Assembly: GCA_902799015.1 (NCBI GenBank)
Contig: CADBZI010000018.1
Span: 1-35,204 of the forward strand
Reading direction: 5' to 3'
Length of the DNA stretch: 35,204 bases
Origin: an uncultured Lachnospiraceae bacterium
GTDB lineage: Bacteria > Bacillota > Clostridia > Lachnospirales > Lachnospiraceae
In this document: positions 20,934 through 30,985 of the stretch, one piece after another
Position numbering within the stretch: position 1 is the first letter of the stretch
Layout: every line of letters starts with the position of its first letter
The notes under the pieces: model-generated
The model's database searches: none
What the model was told of the DNA's origin: nothing
What the model saw: the letters and a program-made list of their open reading frames with translations, nothing else
Translations under genes and position numbers: made by a program

Positions 20934-22424
20934 ATGGGAAGCAGCGGAAAACTTCGTGAGGTCAGAGAATATGAGGAGAAGATGGGGGCAAAGATCCCTA
21001 TGGAAAAGCGGCCGGCGTTTCACCTGTCCAGCAGGATCGGATGGATGAATGACCCCAACGGGTTCTCCTTCTACCAGGGACAATATCATTTGTTCTATCA
21101 ATATTATCCATACAATACGGTCTGGGGTCCCTGCTACTGGGGCCATGCCGTTTCGAAGGACCTGATTCACTGGGAGTACCTTCCGGCGGCGCTTGCGCCG
21201 GATGAAGAATACGATAAGGACGGATGCTTTTCAGGATCGGCAATTGAACTGGAAGACGGGCGTCAGATGCTGATCTATACAGGCGTTGTGAAAAAGGAGA
21301 CGGAGGACGGGAGCATCCGCGATCTGCAGCAGCAATGCCTTGCGTTCGGCGATGGCCTCAACTACCGGAAATACGAAAACAATCCGATCCTGACCTTTCA
21401 GGACCTTCCGAAGGGCTGCAGTCCCTATGATTTCCGTGATCCGAAGATCTGGCAGGAGGAAGATGGAACGTACAGGATTGTCACCTGCTGCGCAACACCG
21501 GGGCGCGACGCAAAGATCGTTCTGTTTCAGAGTAAAGACGGGATCCATTGGGGGAATGGGAGACAGATGATCCAAAACTTTGACCGGTTTGGAAAAGTAT
21601 GGGAATGCCCTGACTTTTTTCAGATAGATGGGAAATGGGTGCTTCTGACCAGCCCGATGGATATGCTTCCGGAGGGATTCGAATATCATAATGGAAATGG
21701 AACCTTGTGCCTGATCGGAGAGTTCGATGAGGAGAGCGGTATGTTTACGCCGCAGCATGATCAGGCGATTGATTACGGGATTGATTTCTATGCGACGCAG
21801 ACATTGCGCACTCCGGATGGAAGGCGGATCATGATTGCGTGGATGCAGAACTGGGATACGACTCCCGGTTACCGGCTGGAACCGACCTCCTGGTTCGGAC
21901 AGATGACCATTCCGAGAGAACTGTCTGTCCGGAACGGGAGACTGTACCAGTGGCCGGTGAAGGAACTGGAGCAGATCCGCAGAAACCGGGTTTCTTATGA
22001 GAATGTCTATGTAAATGGCGAGATGGAGCTGGATGGCATCAGGGGACGTTGCGTTGACATGCAGATCGAGGTACGCAGTGCCGATCCGGAGCATCCCTAC
22101 GAAAAGTTTGTGATCCGGTTTGCTGCCGGCGGCAGATACTATACCATGTTGAGTTATCATCCCAGAGATTGTATCATGAAGATAGACAGGAAGTTTTCCG
22201 GCTCCAGAAGAGCGATTATCCATCAGCGCAGAGCGGAGGTGCCTTCCAGGGACGGCTCTGTGAAGATCCGCCTGATTCTGGACCGGTACAGTGCGGAAGC
22301 ATTTATCAATGAAGGGGAACAGACGATAACGGCGAATCTGTATACGGATATGGGCGCACAGAGGATTACATTCAATGCGCTTGGAGCGGTGTCGATGAAT
22401 ATCGTAAAGTATGATCTGATCTGA
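20934..22424 (+). CDS. GH32 beta-fructofuranosidase / sucrose hydrolase, intracellular
   Basis: Glycoside hydrolase family 32 enzyme of 496 residues. It has all three signature motifs: WMNDPNG with the nucleophile D40, FRDP with D169, and the acid/base ECPDF (E224). A five-bladed propeller is followed by a C-terminal beta-sandwich ending in SAEAFINEGEQT and FNALGAVSMNIVKY. It has no signal peptide, so it cleaves sucrose or short fructo-oligosaccharides after import. Because import is by an ABC system and not a PTS, the likely substrate is unphosphorylated sugar, and the fructokinase gene then deals with the released fructose. AAAGGAAA lies before ATG 20934. It is the last intact gene of the sugar operon. 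Confidence 0.93.
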   Translation: MGSSGKLREVREYEEKMGAKIPMEKRPAFHLSSRIGWMNDPNGFSFYQGQYHLFYQYYPYNTVWGPCYWGHAVSKDLIHWEYLPAALAPDEEYDKDGCFSGSAIELEDGRQMLIYTGVVKKETEDGSIRDLQQQCLAFGDGLNYRKYENNPILTFQDLPKGCSPYDFRDPKIWQEEDGTYRIVTCCATPGRDAKIVLFQSKDGIHWGNGRQMIQNFDRFGKVWECPDFFQIDGKWVLLTSPMDMLPEGFEYHNGNGTLCLIGEFDEESGMFTPQHDQAIDYGIDFYATQTLRTPDGRRIMIAWMQNWDTTPGYRLEPTSWFGQMTIPRELSVRNGRLYQWPVKELEQIRRNRVSYENVYVNGEMELDGIRGRCVDMQIEVRSADPEHPYEKFVIRFAAGGRYYTMLSYHPRDCIMKIDRKFSGSRRAIIHQRRAEVPSRDGSVKIRLILDRYSAEAFINEGEQTITANLYTDMGAQRITFNALGAVSMNIVKYDLI

Positions 22425-22479
22425 CGAAAGAGCAATCCTGCCTTTACTCCGAGGATCATGACGTAGATCTGATTGTTTC

Positions 22480-22545
22480 CAGGAACTGGCAGAGGAATTG
22501 ACCGAGTATTGGAAAGGCGCTGAGGTGATTGCGCACGGCAGCTGA
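22480..22545 (+). pseudogene. Remnant of a second sugar-binding-protein gene (C-terminal end only)
   Basis: Reading from 22480, the DNA encodes QELAEELTEYWKGAEVIAHG, then Ser and a stop codon at 22543-22545. This matches the end of the intact binding protein (EELANELTEYWKGAAVIEH) at about 15 of 18 residues, with DNA identity of only about 74% and many third-position changes. The frame has no start and a stop 18 codons upstream (22459-22461). It therefore looks like the last 20-odd codons of a diverged paralogue left after a deletion or recombination, directly followed by what was probably its terminator. Confidence 0.75.
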
Positions 22546-22569
22546 GAAGCGATTGTAAGTCCTGAACGG

Positions 22570-22608
22570 GGCGGCCGCATGGATGAGACATGCGGCTGCC
22601 TCTTTTTA
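22570..22608 (+). terminator. Terminator of the sugar operon
   Basis: GGCGGCCGCAT (22570-22580) pairs with ATGCGGCTGCC (22590-22600) with one G-U pair, followed by TCTTTTTA. It lies after the binding-protein remnant. Confidence 0.88.
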
Positions 22609-22671
22609 CGCGATCAGGCAGGTGTACAGGAATCTCCCTGTCCTGGCGGACACATATTTTACACAATCAAA

Positions 22672-22698
22672 TTAGCACTCGACACTTTACAGTGCTAA
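22672..22698. promoter_or_regulatory. CIRCE element (HrcA operator) upstream of clpB
   Basis: TTAGCACTC (22672-22680), a 9-bp spacer, and CAGTGCTAA (22690-22698) match the CIRCE consensus TTAGCACTC-N9-GAGTGCTAA at 17 of 18 arm positions; the only change is C for G at 22690. It overlaps the -35 box of the clpB promoter, so HrcA binding would block transcription under non-stress conditions. Confidence 0.93.
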
Positions 22699-22714
22699 CA
22701 AAAAGTGATATAAA
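22686..22714 (+). promoter_or_regulatory. clpB promoter
   Basis: TTTACA (22686-22691) and TATAAA (22709-22714) are 17 bp apart. The last two bases of the -35 box lie in the right arm of CIRCE, including the one base that departs from the CIRCE consensus. Confidence 0.8.
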
Positions 22715-22797
22715 TAGAATTGTCGGAGAAAGAGATCCTGCGCAAAGCGGGAAATGATCCTGAAGAGAAGAAGGAGTCTTCGGAAAGGAGGACAGCC

Positions 22798-25383
<2,586 letters not shown>

Positions 25384-25400
25384 CGGAAGAAGGTGCTGTG

Positions 25401-25409
25401 TGGTATAAT
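25401..25409 (+). promoter_or_regulatory. Extended -10 promoter of apbE
   Basis: TGGTATAAT is a perfect -10 (25404-25409) with an extended TG motif, 59 bp before the apbE start. No -35 is recognisable at 17 bp. Confidence 0.5.
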
Positions 25410-25467
25410 CCATGATGTAAGGATGCCGTGACAGGGAACAGGAAGCTGTCCGGGAAGGAGAGGACAC

Positions 25468-26514
25468 ATGACATTCAACTTCTGGAGGAAACCGATCAAA
25501 GACAGGCTGGCGGCAGCCTGTCTTTTTGCTGTCTGCATACAGATCATGACAGGGGGGCCCCTGGCCGGAGCACAAAGCTTTGAAGATGCGAAGCAGACGG
25601 AAACGTACAACCTGAATGATTTCTATTTTGACACGGTTGTTTCGATCCGGTTTGACACGGATCAGGATGGGGAGGCTCTGCTGCAGGGCTGCAGGGATAT
25701 CTGTACCCGGCTTGAGCAGACGTTCAGCCGTACCGATGAGAACAGTGAGCTGTATGCAGTCAATCACAGAGAATCTGATCACGTGGAAGTCAGTGAGCCG
25801 CTGGCCCGTCTGACACAGACCGGACTGGATTACTATGAGATCAGTGAAGGGAGATTCGACATTACGGTTGCTCCCCTGTCAGACCTTTGGGATTTCAAGA
25901 GTGAAACTCCTTCGGTTCCGCCGGAAGCCGAGATTCAGAATGCACTGAGAAAGGTGGACGGGAGTGCAGTGCATGTAGTGCCTGAGGAGAACAAAACCGG
26001 AGAAACCGTCTGGTATCTGGACTTTGACCGGGAAGACACCATGATTGATCTGGGGGCTCTGGTAAAAGGGTATGCCGCGGATGTGCTGTCTGCCTACCTG
26101 AAGGAAGAAGGGGTTTTGTCAGGACTGATCAATCTGGGCGGAAATGTGTATGCGATCGGAACAAAGGAAGACGGAAGTGCCTGGAAGATCGGGATCCAGA
26201 AACCATTTGATACCGATATCATTGATGCCGTGGAGGTACAGGATCAGTCGGTGGTTACCTCCGGCGTCTATGAGAGATGCTTTGAGTCGGACGGCGTTTT
26301 GTATCACCATATTCTGGATCCGGAAACCGGATATCCTGTGCAGAACAATCTGTGGAGCGTTTCCATTATCAGCGACTCTTCCCTCACAGGAGACGCGCTG
26401 AGTACAGTCTGCATGCTGCTGGGGCAGGATGCAGCCATGGATCTGATCCGGCACACTGACGGCGCCCGGGCAATCTTTGTCGACAACAGTCTGCATAAAA
26501 CCGAATGCGAATGA
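25468..26514 (+). CDS. apbE: ApbE-family FAD:protein FMN transferase
   Basis: Extracytoplasmic flavin transferase of 348 residues. It has YFDTVVSIRF near residue 52, SELYAVNHRE, the conserved DLGALVKGYAAD (194-205), INLGGNVYAIG and HHILDPETGYP (H281 onward), plus a final GDALSTVCMLLG segment. ApbE attaches FMN covalently to a Thr or Ser of partner proteins (Rnf/Nqr subunits or FMN-binding-domain proteins) using FAD and Mg2+. The N-terminus is a signal or anchor (about 13-36) with no lipobox cysteine in the right place, whereas many homologues are lipoproteins. No flavin-acceptor protein is encoded in the window. The ATG follows GGAAGGAGAGG. It converges with pyk. Confidence 0.92.
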   Translation: MTFNFWRKPIKDRLAAACLFAVCIQIMTGGPLAGAQSFEDAKQTETYNLNDFYFDTVVSIRFDTDQDGEALLQGCRDICTRLEQTFSRTDENSELYAVNHRESDHVEVSEPLARLTQTGLDYYEISEGRFDITVAPLSDLWDFKSETPSVPPEAEIQNALRKVDGSAVHVVPEENKTGETVWYLDFDREDTMIDLGALVKGYAADVLSAYLKEEGVLSGLINLGGNVYAIGTKEDGSAWKIGIQKPFDTDIIDAVEVQDQSVVTSGVYERCFESDGVLYHHILDPETGYPVQNNLWSVSIISDSSLTGDALSTVCMLLGQDAAMDLIRHTDGARAIFVDNSLHKTECE

Positions 26515-26558
26515 GGAAGGAAGCAAATGCGCTGACGGCGCAGCAGCAACAGACAAGA

Positions 26559-26596
26559 CCGCGCGCCGGCTTTGTGCCAGCGCGCGGCCCTTTCTT
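26559..26596. terminator. GC-rich terminator between apbE and pyk
   Basis: CCGCGCGCCGGC (26559-26570) pairs with GCCAGCGCGCGG (26576-26587) with one mismatch and a 5-nt loop. The plus side is followed by CCCTTTCTTT and the minus side by TCTTGTCTG, so it could serve both converging genes, although neither T-tract is strong. Confidence 0.7.
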
Positions 26597-26608
26597 TGGA
26601 TCGGATAC

Positions 26609-28021
26609 TCAGATATCCTCGATCTTGATCAGATTTGTATTGCCGGACTGTCCGGTGACATAACCGCCGGTGATGACAATCTTGTCTCCGCTCTTCAGGC
26701 TCATTGCGTCTACCGCAATTTTCTTGGCGCTGTAGAAAAGAACATCGGTCGATGGATAGTATTCACAAAGCTGCGGCAGGACGCCCCAGGAGAGGGACAG
26801 CTTGCGCCAGGTTTTTTCATTGGTCGTCAGGCCGATGATATCGACCGGGCCGCGGAACCGGGAGACCATGCGGGCAGTCAGGCCGGAGATGGAGCAAGCG
26901 ACAATCGCGTTGGCATTGATGTCAATGGCCATCTGTACGGTTGCGTGTGAGATGGCATCCACCTCATTGTGAATCAGGAACTTGGAATCATGGAAACGCT
27001 GTGTATACTGAATATCCTGTTCGGTAGTGGAGGCGATCTTCGCCATTGTCTTAACAGCCTCGATCGGATACTTGCCGGCTGCTGTCTCACCGGACAGCAT
27101 GATGGCGCTGGAGCCGTCATAAACAGCGTTCGCTACATCGGAAGCCTCCGCGCGGGTAGGCCGCGGATTGGTGATCATGGATTCCAGCATCTCGGTTGCC
27201 GTGATGACCCGCTTTCCAAGCATGCGGCACTTGGTAATGAGATTCTTCTGGATCGCAGGAAGCTTCTCAAAAGAGATCTCAACGCCCATATCTCCGCGGG
27301 CAACCATGATTCCGTCACATTCCTTGCAGATATCCTCGATGTTGTCATAACCGGACTGATTCTCGATCTTGGCGATCAGCTCAATTCCCTTGCCGCCGTT
27401 TCGATCCATGAACTCGTGTACATCCACCAGATCCTGACGGACGGAGACGAAGGAACAGGCAATGAAATCCACATCATTCTGGATACCAAAGAGAATGTCG
27501 GACATATCCTGCTTGGACAGGTAGGGCTGCTGGATCACCTTTCCCGGGAAGCTCATGCTTTTGCGGTTTGACAGAACTCCTCCGCATTCCACTACGGTAT
27601 GGATGTCGTGATCCTGTATACTCGTGACCCGGAAGACCATCAGACCATTGTTCAGCAGAATGGTATCTCCGGGAGCCATGTCTTCGTACAGCTTCGGATA
27701 ACTGACGCTGACTCTTTCCTCTGTTCCTTCCACCTCCTCGGGAGTGAAGATGAAAGGATCGCCTTCCTTCAACTCGATGCTGCCGTCCTTGAAAGTACCG
27801 ATCCGGTATTCCGGTCCCTTTGTATCCAGCATGATCGCAATCGGAAGGTTCAGTTCACTTCGAACCTTCCGGATCTTTTCAATGCGGCGAAGGTGCTCGT
27901 CATGGGTTCCGTGAGAAAAATTCAGCCGTGCGACATTCATGCCGGCCAGACATAGCTTGCGCAGCATCTCCTCAGAATCAGAAGCGGGTCCGATCGTACA
28001 GACAATCTTGGTTTTTCGCAT
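26609..28021 (-). CDS. pyk: Pyruvate kinase
   Basis: Glycolytic enzyme of 470 residues converting phosphoenolpyruvate and ADP to pyruvate and ATP. It shows KTKIVCTIGPAS, NFSHGTHDEH, MLDTKGPEYRIG, the active-site region LIAKIENQSGYDNI, MVARGDMGVEI, TATEMLESM and the C-terminal domain ending in KIVITGGYVTGQSGNTN. It has the standard length without the extra C-terminal PEP-utiliser domain found in Bacillus enzymes. I choose the ATG at 28021: GGAGG is 9 nt upstream, whereas the in-frame ATG three codons earlier directly abuts the GGAGG. It has its own promoter, divergent from uraA. Confidence 0.96.
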   Translation of the reverse strand: MRKTKIVCTIGPASDSEEMLRKLCLAGMNVARLNFSHGTHDEHLRRIEKIRKVRSELNLPIAIMLDTKGPEYRIGTFKDGSIELKEGDPFIFTPEEVEGTEERVSVSYPKLYEDMAPGDTILLNNGLMVFRVTSIQDHDIHTVVECGGVLSNRKSMSFPGKVIQQPYLSKQDMSDILFGIQNDVDFIACSFVSVRQDLVDVHEFMDRNGGKGIELIAKIENQSGYDNIEDICKECDGIMVARGDMGVEISFEKLPAIQKNLITKCRMLGKRVITATEMLESMITNPRPTRAEASDVANAVYDGSSAIMLSGETAAGKYPIEAVKTMAKIASTTEQDIQYTQRFHDSKFLIHNEVDAISHATVQMAIDINANAIVACSISGLTARMVSRFRGPVDIIGLTTNEKTWRKLSLSWGVLPQLCEYYPSTDVLFYSAKKIAVDAMSLKSGDKIVITGGYVTGQSGNTNLIKIEDI

Positions 28022-28075
28022 AAGGGTCATCCTCCGTATGAGATCATTTTTACAGGAATGAATCAAATCCTTTTC

Positions 28076-28104
28076 AGTATAACATGTTCGGACATGATTG
28101 TCAT
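28076..28104 (-). promoter_or_regulatory. pyk promoter
   Basis: On the minus strand ATGACA (28104-28099) and TATACT (28081-28076) are 17 bp apart, each one base from consensus. A dyad CATGT-TCGG-ACATG (28083-28096) lies in the spacer. Confidence 0.72.
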
Positions 28105-28118
28105 TTTTCCGGTGAAAA

Positions 28119-28138
28119 CCCGGGTTGAATGACCCGGG
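28119..28138. promoter_or_regulatory. Dyad overlapping the uraA -35 box
   Basis: CCCGGGT (28119-28125) and ACCCGGG (28132-28138) are perfect inverted repeats with a 6-bp spacer. They cover the -35 box of the uraA promoter, where a repressor would act. The cognate protein is unknown. Confidence 0.5.
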
Positions 28139-28153
28139 GTAAATCGGTATAAT
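28125..28153 (+). promoter_or_regulatory. uraA promoter
   Basis: TTGAAT (28125-28130) and a perfect TATAAT (28148-28153) are 17 bp apart, about 48 bp upstream of the ATG at 28201. Confidence 0.8.
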
Positions 28154-28200
28154 GTTCCATGGCTTATGACATCATGATATAGAATAGAAGAGGAGACAAC

Positions 28201-29589
28201 ATGAACGAACCGACAGCACCTATCTATGACGCCAGAAAACTTGGCCTGCCGAAAATGCTGATTCTTGGCATTCAGCATATGTTTGCGATGTTCGGCGCAA
28301 CCATTCTGGTTCCGATTCTGATCACAGGCTACCTGAAGGACGCAACCGGGGAGGCCCCGACTGCAGGACTGACGGTTGCGGTTACGCTGTTTTGTGCAGG
28401 CGCAGGCACATTGCTGTTTCATATCTGCACGAAAATGAAAGTCCCGGCTTTTCTGGGCAGCTCCTTCGCATTTCTGGGCGGATTCTTTACCATCGCGAAT
28501 CTGAGGACCGGCATGTATGCGCAGATGGGAGCAAATGAAAAGGCTGCTTATGCCTGCGGCGGTATCGTGGTTGCAGGTGCTTTGTATCTTGTACTGGCAG
28601 CAATTACGCGTGCGGTCGGAGTCAGCAGGGTGATGCGTTTTCTTCCGCCGATTGTGACCGGGCCGGTGATCATCTGCATCGGACTGTCTCTGGCAGGCTC
28701 CGCGATCAATAACGCGAAAACCAACTGGCTGCTGGCTTTTGTCGCACTGGCCACCATCATTATCTTTAATATCTGGGGAAAGGGAATGTTCCGGATTATT
28801 CCCATTCTGATGGGCGTGGTGATTGCCTATCTCTGTGCGCTGATCATGAATGCGGCCGGTATGACAAATGCGGACGGATCCGCGATTCTGGACTTTTCCC
28901 AAGTCGCTGCCGCAAGCTTTATCGGGGTTCCGCATTTTCAGCTCGCGAAGTTTGACCTCACGGCAATTCTGGTGATGGCGCCGATCTCCATCGCGACCAT
29001 GATGGAGCATGTGGGAGATATCTCTGCCATCTCCGCAACGACTGAGAAGAACTTTATCGCGGATCCGGGTCTGCACAGGACCCTGGTCGGAGACGGCCTT
29101 GCGACGGCTCTTGCCGGATTGATCGGAGGACCGGCCAACACGACGTACGGAGAAAACACCGGCGTGCTGGAGCTTTCAAAAGTATATGACCCGTCTGTTA
29201 TCCGCATCGCTGCCGTATATGCGATCATCATCAGCTTTATTCCGAAGCTGTCAGCGCTGATCGGAACCATGCCGACCGCGATCATCGGCGGCGTGTCGTT
29301 CATGCTTTACGGAATGATCTCCGCGATCGGCGTGAGAAATATCGTAGAAAACAAGGTCGATCTGACAAAGTCAAGAAATCTGATCATTGCAGCGGTTATC
29401 TTTGTCTGCGGCCTCGGCTTCACAGGTGGTCTGACCTTTGAAATCGGGGGAACTTCGATCACGCTGACGTCCCTTGCGATTGCCTCGATCGCGGGAATTG
29501 TACTCAATGCGATCCTGCCTGGCAATGATTATGAATTCCCGGCAGGGGAAAGCAGAGATGAGCACCGGGGAATTCATGTCAAAACCTGA
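28201..29589 (+). CDS. uraA: Uracil permease / NCS2-family nucleobase transporter
   Basis: Integral membrane symporter of 462 residues in the nucleobase:cation symporter-2 family, with about 12-14 hydrophobic segments. Typical marks are LGIQHMFAMFGATILVP near the start, the GSSFAFLGGF segment, and the substrate/proton motif GPANTTYGENTGVL (about 310-323), which fits the uracil branch (UraA/PyrP) better than the xanthine/urate branch. It would bring in uracil with protons. AGAGGAG precedes the ATG. No pyr genes or PyrR-type leader structure are visible nearby, so control is probably through the dyad at the promoter. The next gene starts 10 bp downstream. Confidence 0.92.
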   Translation: MNEPTAPIYDARKLGLPKMLILGIQHMFAMFGATILVPILITGYLKDATGEAPTAGLTVAVTLFCAGAGTLLFHICTKMKVPAFLGSSFAFLGGFFTIANLRTGMYAQMGANEKAAYACGGIVVAGALYLVLAAITRAVGVSRVMRFLPPIVTGPVIICIGLSLAGSAINNAKTNWLLAFVALATIIIFNIWGKGMFRIIPILMGVVIAYLCALIMNAAGMTNADGSAILDFSQVAAASFIGVPHFQLAKFDLTAILVMAPISIATMMEHVGDISAISATTEKNFIADPGLHRTLVGDGLATALAGLIGGPANTTYGENTGVLELSKVYDPSVIRIAAVYAIIISFIPKLSALIGTMPTAIIGGVSFMLYGMISAIGVRNIVENKVDLTKSRNLIIAAVIFVCGLGFTGGLTFEIGGTSITLTSLAIASIAGIVLNAILPGNDYEFPAGESRDEHRGIHVKT

Positions 29590-29598
29590 GCGCCCCGT

Positions 29599-30033
29599 AT
29601 GAGTTTTATGAAAGATCGCACGAGAGAAGACATTGGTTCCCGGAAGGAAAGCGCTCTTGCAGGCAAGGCCGGGCAGCGCCGTAATACGGCAGTTCTTATC
29701 CTGTCTCTTATGGCAGTCTTCCTTGCCGCGTCTGCGATCCGGTATCTGCTTCGCCCGGGAGCGGCAGCGAAGGACTCTGCCTTGCTGAAGGCAGTCATCC
29801 AGATCGATGGAAAAGAAGTCTGCAGTCTGGATCTTGACAAGAACACGGAGTACCGGGCTGAGACGAAAGACGGTCATTACAATGTGATCGTTGTAGAGGA
29901 TCACAGTGTTCTGGTCCGGGAGGCAGACTGCAGCAACCAGATCTGCGTCCGGACCGGGAGGATCCGCAATCCGGGCGAGGTGATTGCATGTCTGCCGCAC
30001 CGCATGATTGTGTATCTCTCAGAGGGGGATTGA
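29599..30033 (+). CDS. NusG domain II-containing membrane-anchored protein
   Basis: Protein of 144 residues with a basic cytoplasmic N-terminus, one transmembrane helix (about 29-51, NTAVLILSLMAVFLAASAIRY) and an extracytoplasmic NusG domain II (about 60-142). The domain shows DCSNQICVRTGRIRNPGEVI and ACLPHRMIVYL, the conserved cysteine pattern of this family. These proteins often occur near ApbE, FMN-binding or polyprenyl-synthase genes in Firmicutes, but here an apbE gene is 3 kb away in another operon. The role is unknown. A second in-frame ATG at 29608 is possible. It follows uraA by 9 bp and is probably co-transcribed. Confidence 0.85.
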   Translation: MSFMKDRTREDIGSRKESALAGKAGQRRNTAVLILSLMAVFLAASAIRYLLRPGAAAKDSALLKAVIQIDGKEVCSLDLDKNTEYRAETKDGHYNVIVVEDHSVLVREADCSNQICVRTGRIRNPGEVIACLPHRMIVYLSEGD

Positions 30034-30036
30034 CAC

Positions 30037-30052
30037 CCGCCTTAGCAGGCGG
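30037..30052 (+). other. Small hairpin before tcdA
   Basis: CCGCCT and AGGCGG form a perfect 6-bp stem with a 4-nt loop just after the preceding stop codon. There is no T-run, so it is not a clear terminator. Confidence 0.35.
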
Positions 30053-30113
30053 CAGAGTGGAAAAGCAAAAGCCCTGCAGGTTCAGATCGGGATTCGGTGT
30101 GTGGAGAGAGCGG

Positions 30114-30860
30114 ATGGAAGATGCATTTTCAAGAAGCAGGATGCTCTTTGGAGCAGACAATATGCGGAAGCTGTCAGACGCGAGGATCGCAATCTTCGGA
30201 ATTGGCGGAGTGGGCGGCTATGCGGCGGAAGCGCTTGCCAGAAGCGGCATTGGCTCTTTGGTGCTGGTGGACCATGATACAGTGTCCCGGAGCAATCTGA
30301 ACCGTCAGATTATCGCGCTGAACAGTACGCTGGGCAGATGCAAGGTGGACGTCATGGCTGACAGGATCCGGGATATCTGTCCTGAGACCAGGGTTGAAGC
30401 AAGAAGATGTTTTTATCTGCCCGAGACGGCGGATCAGTTTGATTTCTCGGAGTATTCTTACGTGATCGACGCGGTGGATACCGTCACGGCAAAGCTGGAG
30501 ATTATTCAAAGAGCGAAGGAGTGCCGGGTCCCCGTGATCAGCAGCATGGGGGCAGGAAACAAGACAGATCCCTCTATGTTCCGCGTAGCGGATATCAGCC
30601 AGACCAGTGTTTGTCCCCTGGCGAGAGTCATGAGAAGAGAATGCAGAAAGAGAGGCATTCGGGACCTGAAGGTCGTTTATTCTTTGCAGGAGCCGCTCCG
30701 GCCGCTTGAAGAAGAGAAGAGAAAGGAAGCGGAAGCCGGGGACGGGAAGGAGCGTGCGTCTGTCCGGAGAAAGGACACACCGGGCAGTACCGTGTTTGCT
30801 CCGGCTGCCGCAGGACTGACGCTTGCATGGGCAGTTGTGCAGGATCTGATAGGCTGGTGA
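30114..30860 (+). CDS. tcdA: TcdA/CsdL-type tRNA threonylcarbamoyladenosine dehydratase
   Basis: E1-like (ThiF/MoeB fold) enzyme of 248 residues. It has FSRSRMLFGADNMRKL at the start, the nucleotide motif GIGGVGGY (29-36), HDTVSRSNLNRQI, VIDAVDTVTAKL and GAGNKTDPSMFRVADIS. These are typical of TcdA, which uses ATP to cyclise t6A at tRNA position 37 to ct6A. A charged EEEKRKEAEAGDGKER segment near residues 198-213 is a variable loop. The ATG at 30114 is chosen over an in-frame ATG at 29988, which overlaps the previous gene and adds 42 residues unlike the family. A ThiF-like enzyme could serve another pathway, but motifs and length favour TcdA. Confidence 0.9.
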   Translation: MEDAFSRSRMLFGADNMRKLSDARIAIFGIGGVGGYAAEALARSGIGSLVLVDHDTVSRSNLNRQIIALNSTLGRCKVDVMADRIRDICPETRVEARRCFYLPETADQFDFSEYSYVIDAVDTVTAKLEIIQRAKECRVPVISSMGAGNKTDPSMFRVADISQTSVCPLARVMRRECRKRGIRDLKVVYSLQEPLRPLEEEKRKEAEAGDGKERASVRRKDTPGSTVFAPAAAGLTLAWAVVQDLIGW

Positions 30861-30869
30861 GGCGTCTGA

Positions 30870-30908
30870 CCGGTTCCGGACGAAGCCCGCTTCGCGGGAA
30901 AAAACCGG
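30870..30908 (+). other. Structured leader upstream of the sufC-like gene
   Basis: CCGGTT (30870-30875) pairs with AACCGG (30903-30908), enclosing a CGAAG/CTTCG or CCCGC/GCGGG hairpin. It lies in the 125-bp gap between tcdA and the sufC-like gene. It has A rather than T after the GC stem, so it is not a plus-strand terminator. I find no convincing promoter in this gap. Confidence 0.45.
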
Positions 30909-30985
30909 CAGGAAAGGAAAGAAGGCGCCGCAGGGATTGAATGATAGAAAGTCAACTTACAAAACTTCGTTATAGGAGGAGCCAG

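Noticed and set aside
21231-22580. 449-codon minus-strand open frame across the GH32 gene
   Set aside because: Antisense shadow of a gene with all GH32 motifs. Its N-terminal resemblance to another antisense frame near 18845-19078 only reflects the binding-protein remnant on the plus strand.
28063-29076. 337-codon minus-strand open frame across uraA, rich in His, Gln, Asn, Arg and Asp
   Set aside because: The composition is that expected from the complement of a hydrophobic membrane protein gene, and it crosses the pyk/uraA promoters.
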